Source: Synergistaceae bacterium
GTDB taxonomy: Bacteria > Synergistota > Synergistia > Synergistales > Synergistaceae
Assembly (NCBI GenBank): GCA_031290815.1
Contig: JAISLO010000183.1
Location: forward strand, 1-11,852
DNA: 11,852 bases
Reading direction: 5' to 3'
Each line of letters begins with the position of its first letter. The first letter of the stretch is position 1. A program made the translations under genes and the position numbers. Below are positions 8,129 through 11,852 of the stretch, in pieces. A model generated the notes under the pieces. It made no database searches and had not been told where the DNA came from. It saw only the letters and a list, made by a program, of their open reading frames with translations.

Positions 8129-9445
8129 TTGGTTAAAAAAACTTCAGCTAAATCCGGTTACAGGGATCCAGAAGTTCTGGTGGGGTTGGACCTTGGCACC
8201 AGCAAGGTGACTGTGGTGGTTGCGGAGAGGGACGGGCCCAGCGGAGAAGCTCAGATAATAGGAGTCGGACAATCCCCTTCTGAGGGAATCAGAAAGGGAT
8301 TGATAGTCCATCTGGACCAGGCGGTGCGCTCCGTGAGACAAGCTGTTGGCGATGCGGAAAATATGGTAGGGCTCAAGCTCTCGGAGGCGACGGTCTCCTT
8401 CAGCGGCTGCGACGTTCAGAGCCTGCGGTCGAAGGGCATGATCTCGCTCGGCAGATCCCCGCGCACGGTGATCGAGGTCGACATCGCGCGAGTCATAGAA
8501 GCCGCTCAAGCTGACGTATCCGTGCCCAACAACCAGATAATACTCCACACCATTCCAGTCGAATACTCGCTGGACGGCAACAGCGGCATCGACGACCCGC
8601 TGGGAATGACTGGAATGAGACTCGACATCGACCTGGAGTCCGTGATAGTCCCGAGCGCTACGGTGCAGAACGTATTCAACTGCGTCGAGAAGGCCGGGAT
8701 CACTGTGACGGGATTCGTCATAAAGCCGCTCGCGTCGGCGCTCGGCGCCATGACGCACGAGGAGAGCATGGCTGGAGCCGTCACCGTGGACATCGGCGGC
8801 GGCACATGCGGAGTGGCGGTGTTCTCCGAAGGACGCCCCAAGTCGCTCGCGGTCATTCCAGTAGGAGGCGACCACATAACGAACGACGTCGCATCCGTGC
8901 TTAAAATCCCCATGATCAAGGCCGAGGAGATAAAAAAGGAAGTGGACATCTACTCCAACGACAGGGAAGATCAGGATGACCTGCTCGAGTTCGACCACAT
9001 GGGGAAGAACTACTCCTACTCGCTGGGCGAACTCACCGAGATCGTTCAGTGCAGGGTCGACGAGCTGTTCACATCGCTCGTCCGCACCGAGATAGCGAAC
9101 TCCGGAGTCCCGATGCTGCCCGCCGGGCTCATAATAACGGGGGGTGTGGCGAGGAGCGCGGGGCTGGACAAGTACCTCTCAAGAGCCCTCGACATGCCGG
9201 TGCGCGTCTCGTCGCCCCTCGACGCCAGCAGGATGCCGCCGAACAAAAACGGCCCGGAGTATACATGCGCCGCCGGCATCATAAGGTACGCGCTGGAGCA
9301 GGAGCGCGACCCCTATCGTTATTTAGAGCAGTCGATGGACTTTATAACCACAAAACCGACTGTACGAGATCCCATTCAGCCTCCGATACGAAAGAAGTCC
9401 CTCTGGGATTCATTTGTAGACGTTGTAAAAGAACTGTTTTACTGA
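8129..9445 (+). CDS. ftsA: Cell division protein FtsA (actin-like membrane anchor of FtsZ)
   Basis: FtsA is an actin-fold ATP-binding protein that tethers FtsZ to the inner membrane and recruits later division proteins. The 438-residue product shows the phosphate 1 loop LDLGTSK (20-26) and the SHS2/1C domain (about 85-175). It has the phosphate 2 loop DIGGGTCGVAVF (221-232) and the adenosine motif GLIITGGVARSAG (333-345). The C-terminal segment KKSLWDSFVDVVKELFY (422-438) is a likely amphipathic membrane-targeting helix, as expected for FtsA. The phosphate 2 loop has Cys-Gly where many FtsA have Thr-Asp. The start is a TTG, accepted because a perfect AGGAGG lies 8 nt upstream and the reading frame begins with a plausible basic N-terminus; there is no better ATG nearby. 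It follows the ftsQ-like gene by 34 nt. Confidence 0.96.
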   Translation: MVKKTSAKSGYRDPEVLVGLDLGTSKVTVVVAERDGPSGEAQIIGVGQSPSEGIRKGLIVHLDQAVRSVRQAVGDAENMVGLKLSEATVSFSGCDVQSLRSKGMISLGRSPRTVIEVDIARVIEAAQADVSVPNNQIILHTIPVEYSLDGNSGIDDPLGMTGMRLDIDLESVIVPSATVQNVFNCVEKAGITVTGFVIKPLASALGAMTHEESMAGAVTVDIGGGTCGVAVFSEGRPKSLAVIPVGGDHITNDVASVLKIPMIKAEEIKKEVDIYSNDREDQDDLLEFDHMGKNYSYSLGELTEIVQCRVDELFTSLVRTEIANSGVPMLPAGLIITGGVARSAGLDKYLSRALDMPVRVSSPLDASRMPPNKNGPEYTCAAGIIRYALEQERDPYRYLEQSMDFITTKPTVRDPIQPPIRKKSLWDSFVDVVKELFY

Positions 9446-9459
9446 CGCGCTGTTTTTTT
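9425..9459 (+). terminator. Weak hairpin plus T-run at the ftsA/ftsZ junction (possible attenuator)
   Basis: The last ftsA codons contain a perfect 6-bp inverted repeat, GTAAAA (9425-9430) and TTTTAC (9437-9442), with a 6-nt loop. CGT (9421-9423) can pair with ACG (9445-9447) across a small bulge. Seven T follow at 9453-9459. The stem is AT-rich and the T-run starts 10 nt after the 6-bp stem, so it is a poor intrinsic terminator. It could be a partial attenuator, a processing site or chance. Confidence 0.3.
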
Positions 9460-9488
9460 GCTTGACGGTTCTTGTTTACCCTCTTGAC

Positions 9489-9494
9489 AGGAGG
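9489..9494 (+). promoter_or_regulatory. ftsZ Shine-Dalgarno sequence
   Basis: AGGAGG, extended to AGGAGGAGAG through 9498, lies 7 nt before the ATG at 9502 and fixes the ftsZ start against an in-frame upstream extension. It is the best-matched ribosome binding site in the window next to that of ftsA, and here it is paired with ATG, which fits high FtsZ output. Confidence 0.85.
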
Positions 9495-9501
9495 AGAGAT
9501 T

Positions 9502-10746
9502 ATGCCGGAGATTTTTCAACTCGAAACGCAAACCCGCTCGAACAGGGAGATCATAAAGGTGGTCGGAGTAGGCGGCGGAGGCAATAACGCGCTCAATCAC
9601 ATCATCCGAGGTGGCGTCGCGGGCGTGGATTTTATTGCGGCCAACACCGATCAGGCGCACCTCGAGCTTTCGGAGGCCGAAAACAAGATCATCCTAGGCA
9701 AAGAGCTCACAAGAGGGCTTGGCGCCGGCGCCGACCCGATGATCGGACAGAAGGCCGCGCTCGAATCGAGGGACGAGATACGATCCGCGCTAGAGGGCGC
9801 GGATATGATATTCATCGCCGCCGGCATGGGCGGCGGGACCGGAACAGGAGCGTCTCCCATCATAGCGGGCATAGCCAAGGAGACTGGCACCCTTGTCGTG
9901 GCAGTCGTGACGAGGCCGTTTCAATTCGAGGGAAAGAGAAGGCTGGCGCACGCCGCCGAGGGGATAGCCCGCCTGAAAGAGCAGGTTGACGCCCTCATAG
10001 TCATCCCGAACGACCGCCTGCTCACGCTGTCCGACCGCAGGACATCGCTGAACGATGCGTTCAAACTCGCCGACAACGTCCTCCACCAGGCCGTTCAGGG
10101 AGTGACGGACCTCATCCTCCGCCCGGGGCTCGTCAACGTCGATTTTGCCGACGTCAGGACTATAATGAGCAACGCTGGGTCGGCGATTATGGGCATAGGC
10201 GACGGGAGCGGAGAAAACAGAGTTGTCACGGCGGCAAATAACGCGATAAACAGTCCTCTGATGGAGACACCCATGATCGGCGCCAAGGGCGTTCTGTTCA
10301 ACGTATCGGGCGGCGCCAATATAGGCATTCACGAAGTTCAGGAGGCCGCCAGGATAATCGGCAACGCGAGCCACGACGACGCGTTCGTCATATGGGGCCA
10401 TGTCTTCGACCCCGATATGGACGACTCGGTGAAGATAACGGTCATAGCGACTGGCTTCGACGAGGTTCCCTCCCGAGGGACATCTGCCGAACCGAACCAG
10501 GACATTCGTCAAAGGGAGGAAAGGGGATTCAAGCCGGACGCGGAACCGGCGATGAAGCAGGCGAAGCAGTTGTCTCCCCAGACGCAGACGGTAAAGAGGC
10601 GGCAGGATACGGGCGACGCGGATGTCAAAGCCGCAAACTCTCAGCAGGCGTCCCAATCGTCCGTGGACCAGGAGGGTTTATTCAATTCGAGCGGAATCCC
10701 GGTAAATCAGCTCGACATACCGTCCGTCCTGAGAAAAAAAAGATAA
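9502..10746 (+). CDS. ftsZ: Cell division protein FtsZ (tubulin-like GTPase)
   Basis: FtsZ polymerises with GTP into the cytokinetic ring at midcell. The 414-residue product has KVVGVGGGGNNALN (19-32), the tubulin signature GMGGGTGTG (108-116), LIVIPNDRLL (165-174) and the T7 catalytic loop GLVNVDFADVRTIM (209-222) with the conserved Asn and Asp residues. After the globular core (to about residue 321) comes a polar linker of about 75 residues rich in Gln, Lys and Ser. The conserved C-terminal peptide QLDIPSVLRKKR (403-414) binds FtsA and other partners. The start at 9502 has AGGAGG 7 nt upstream; an in-frame extension to 9472 crosses that site and is rejected. The last codons run through eight A (10734-10741) just before the TAA stop. 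Confidence 0.98.
   Translation: MPEIFQLETQTRSNREIIKVVGVGGGGNNALNHIIRGGVAGVDFIAANTDQAHLELSEAENKIILGKELTRGLGAGADPMIGQKAALESRDEIRSALEGADMIFIAAGMGGGTGTGASPIIAGIAKETGTLVVAVVTRPFQFEGKRRLAHAAEGIARLKEQVDALIVIPNDRLLTLSDRRTSLNDAFKLADNVLHQAVQGVTDLILRPGLVNVDFADVRTIMSNAGSAIMGIGDGSGENRVVTAANNAINSPLMETPMIGAKGVLFNVSGGANIGIHEVQEAARIIGNASHDDAFVIWGHVFDPDMDDSVKITVIATGFDEVPSRGTSAEPNQDIRQREERGFKPDAEPAMKQAKQLSPQTQTVKRRQDTGDADVKAANSQQASQSSVDQEGLFNSSGIPVNQLDIPSVLRKKR
10670..10682 (+). promoter_or_regulatory. Internal Shine-Dalgarno in ftsZ followed by in-frame ATT
   Basis: Inside the ftsZ linker region, AGGAGGG (10670-10676) is followed after TTT by ATT (10680-10682), which is in the radical SAM frame. From there the frame is open into the radical SAM protein. 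AUU is a known rare start codon (for example infC of E. coli). The AGGAGG-to-ATT gap of 4 nt is short but tolerable. It may also be a chance product of Gln-Glu-Gly codons in ftsZ. Confidence 0.3.
10734..10741 (+). other. A8 tract in -1 slippery phase at the end of ftsZ
   Basis: Eight A span the last codons of ftsZ (AGA AAA AAA AGA TAA). In the ftsZ frame this gives the heptamer A-AAA-AAA, a classical -1 slippery arrangement, and it is long enough for RNA polymerase slippage. The -1 frame leads directly into the radical SAM protein. No convincing downstream stem or close upstream Shine-Dalgarno stimulator is visible, so use as a programmed site is unproven. Lys/Arg-rich FtsZ ends make A-runs likely by chance. 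Confidence 0.4.
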
Positions 10747-11852
10747 AGAAGTCGGCGTGGGCCTCATGGGCGGGCTACCGGGCGGAGGAACAGACAACTG
10801 GAGATATACCGGCCGGAGGCGATGTATCCTGCGCGTTGTTCTTTCCGGCGGATTACTCGGTCGGAATGTCCAACCTCGGTTATCATTACATATACAGGAG
10901 GCTGGCCGAACTCAGGGTCAACGTCGAGAGGTTCTTCGCCGTACCGATTCCGCACAGATCTGTGGATAGGGATACCCTGCTGGAGCGTTTTCCGGTTATA
11001 CTTGCCAGCATATCCTTCGAGGGGGACATCCCGCGCTTCATCGGCTGGCTCAGGTCGAATGGCGTAGACCCTTCGCGAAGGAGCCGGGCGGTTGGATCTC
11101 CAATTATCGGAGCGGGCGGCGCGATTACATACATAAACCCCTTGTCACTCTGCGGAATCTGTGATTTTATAGTGCTGGGCGACGGCATTCCAGTTCTGGA
11201 TTTCGCGGCGGATGTTTTGAGGAATGCCCGTTCGAAGGATGAAACCCTGGAGCGGCTGGCGGAACATCCTTCAATATTGGTGCCGCGCATACACATAGAC
11301 CGCGCCGCCGAGGGAAAGCTGGAGATCTCGAAGAGTCCCGATATCTCCGCCGAATATGGGTACGGGCTTTGGGTCACTCCTGGTACGGTCTTCGGAAGGA
11401 CTCTGCTCGTCGAGCTCCAGAGAGGGTGTTTCAGGAATTGCGCGTACTGCGCGCTGCCAAACTGCTTCAAACCACCGAGGCAGAGGGATTTGGAGCTTGT
11501 GAGGCGGGATATAGCCGAAGCGTCAGCTCGCTGCGGTTTTCGGCAGGTAGGTCTGGTCACCCCCGAAGCCGGAGATTACAGAGATCTGGACGATCTTCTC
11601 TCGTATCTGGAGTCATCCGGCCGCGCGGTTTCGTTTGCCTCGCTGAGAGTCGATAACCTGACGGAGACAGCCGTCAGGGCGTTGGTTCGAAGCGGCCGGC
11701 GCAGTGTGACGATTGCGCCCGAGAGCGGAGACGACGAGCTGAGGGCCGCCTGCGGCAAGCGTTTCACCAACGACGACATCGCTGAGACGATGGTAATGAC
11801 CAGGAAACGAGGTATAATTGACGTTAAACTCTATTTTATGATCGGCCTTCCA
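10743..11852 (+). CDS. B12-binding-type radical SAM protein of unknown function (partial, start unresolved)
   Basis: Radical SAM enzyme resembling the uncharacterised proteins with a B12-binding-like N-terminal domain. The frame is open to the right edge. Counting from 10743, the visible part is 370 codons. The N-terminal domain has FPADYSVGMSNLG (34-46), SPIIGAGGA (119-127) and LGDGIPVL (145-152), where relatives have a GEGE-like motif. I see no DxHxxG cobalamin motif. The 4Fe-4S site is RGCFRNCAYC (C229, C233, C236, CX3CX2C, bases 11427-11450). Later come TIAPESGDDELR and, at the edge, VKLYFMIGLP, both typical of this group. The substrate is unknown; the position after ftsZ hints at co-expression with division genes only. 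The start is a real problem: no ATG, GTG or TTG occurs in this frame between the ftsZ end and TTG 10836 or ATG 10866, yet the frame is coding upstream of those. ATA at 10743 overlaps the ftsZ stop; ATT 10680 is another candidate. Confidence 0.85.
   Translation, partial: MKKSAWASWAGYRAEEQTTGDIPAGGDVSCALFFPADYSVGMSNLGYHYIYRRLAELRVNVERFFAVPIPHRSVDRDTLLERFPVILASISFEGDIPRFIGWLRSNGVDPSRRSRAVGSPIIGAGGAITYINPLSLCGICDFIVLGDGIPVLDFAADVLRNARSKDETLERLAEHPSILVPRIHIDRAAEGKLEISKSPDISAEYGYGLWVTPGTVFGRTLLVELQRGCFRNCAYCALPNCFKPPRQRDLELVRRDIAEASARCGFRQVGLVTPEAGDYRDLDDLLSYLESSGRAVSFASLRVDNLTETAVRALVRSGRRSVTIAPESGDDELRAACGKRFTNDDIAETMVMTRKRGIIDVKLYFMIGLP

Noticed and set aside
8144..8998. Minus-strand open frame opposite ftsA (284 codons)
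   Set aside because: Antisense shadow of ftsA with unnatural composition (many His, Tyr, Arg) and no recognisable domain.
9484..9489. TTGACA and a second TTGACG (9462-9467) as -35 boxes of an ftsZ promoter
   Set aside because: No TATAAT-like hexamer 16-18 nt downstream of either; the first overlaps the Shine-Dalgarno of ftsZ.
9790..10656. Minus-strand open frame opposite ftsZ (288 codons)
   Set aside because: Antisense shadow of the well-conserved ftsZ; Arg/Leu/His-rich, no motif.
10757..10969. Small + strand open frame (GTG 10757 or ATG 10766) after ftsZ
   Set aside because: Gly/Arg-rich translation overlapping the conserved radical SAM frame; no family match. Its ATG is only of interest as an out-of-frame start.
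1..11852. Search for a novel mobile element, CRISPR array, toxin-antitoxin pair or non-coding RNA
   Set aside because: Coding genes of the dcw cluster fill the window with overlaps or spacers of at most 56 nt, no direct or inverted repeats of element size were seen, and no tRNA or rRNA pattern was found.

Overview
The window is a contiguous piece of a division and cell wall (dcw) cluster, read entirely on the + strand. Eleven protein genes lie end to end: murF (3' end only), mraY, murD, ftsW, murG, murC, murB, a divergent ftsQ/divIB-like gene, ftsA, ftsZ, and the first part of a radical SAM gene that runs off the right edge. I saw no rRNA, tRNA, CRISPR array, mobile element or integration scar, and no stretch over 300 bases without a gene.

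Organism (inference): a Gram-negative-type, probably anaerobic bacterium. The DNA is moderately GC-rich, and AGG/AGA (Arg) and ATA (Ile) codons are frequent, unlike enterobacteria. The tightly packed gene order, the very divergent FtsQ and the radical SAM gene directly after ftsZ suggest Synergistota (Synergistetes). That is a pattern-based guess, not a demonstrated placement.

Layout. From 2 to 7284, MurF, MraY, MurD, FtsW, MurG, MurC and MurB cover the cytoplasmic and membrane steps of peptidoglycan precursor synthesis plus the septal glycan polymerase. Neighbouring genes here overlap (ATGA stop/start overlaps at murF/mraY and ftsW/murG, 14 to 41 nt overlaps elsewhere) or are 1 nt apart (mraY/murD), so translational coupling is likely. 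From 7297 to 10746, the FtsQ-like protein, FtsA and FtsZ form the divisome group. Here the only real spacers appear (12, 34 and 56 nt), and ftsA and ftsZ have their own strong Shine-Dalgarno sequences. From about 10743 to the end lies a B12-binding-type radical SAM protein of unknown function.

How they work together: MurC, MurD and MurF (with an unseen MurE) build UDP-MurNAc-pentapeptide from the MurB product. MraY and MurG turn it into lipid II. FtsW polymerises lipid II at the septum, where FtsZ, FtsA and the FtsQ-like protein organise the division machine.

Most unusual point: the radical SAM frame is clearly coding right up to the ftsZ stop, but it has no ATG, GTG or TTG start there. The ftsZ/radical SAM junction contains an A8 run in -1 slippery phase, an ATAA where an ATGA overlap would be expected, and a perfect internal AGGAGG followed by an in-frame ATT. 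An unusual start, frameshifting or a sequence error are all open explanations. The rest is an ordinary, intact dcw cluster with a few active-site variations, notably Cys in place of the catalytic Ser of MurB.
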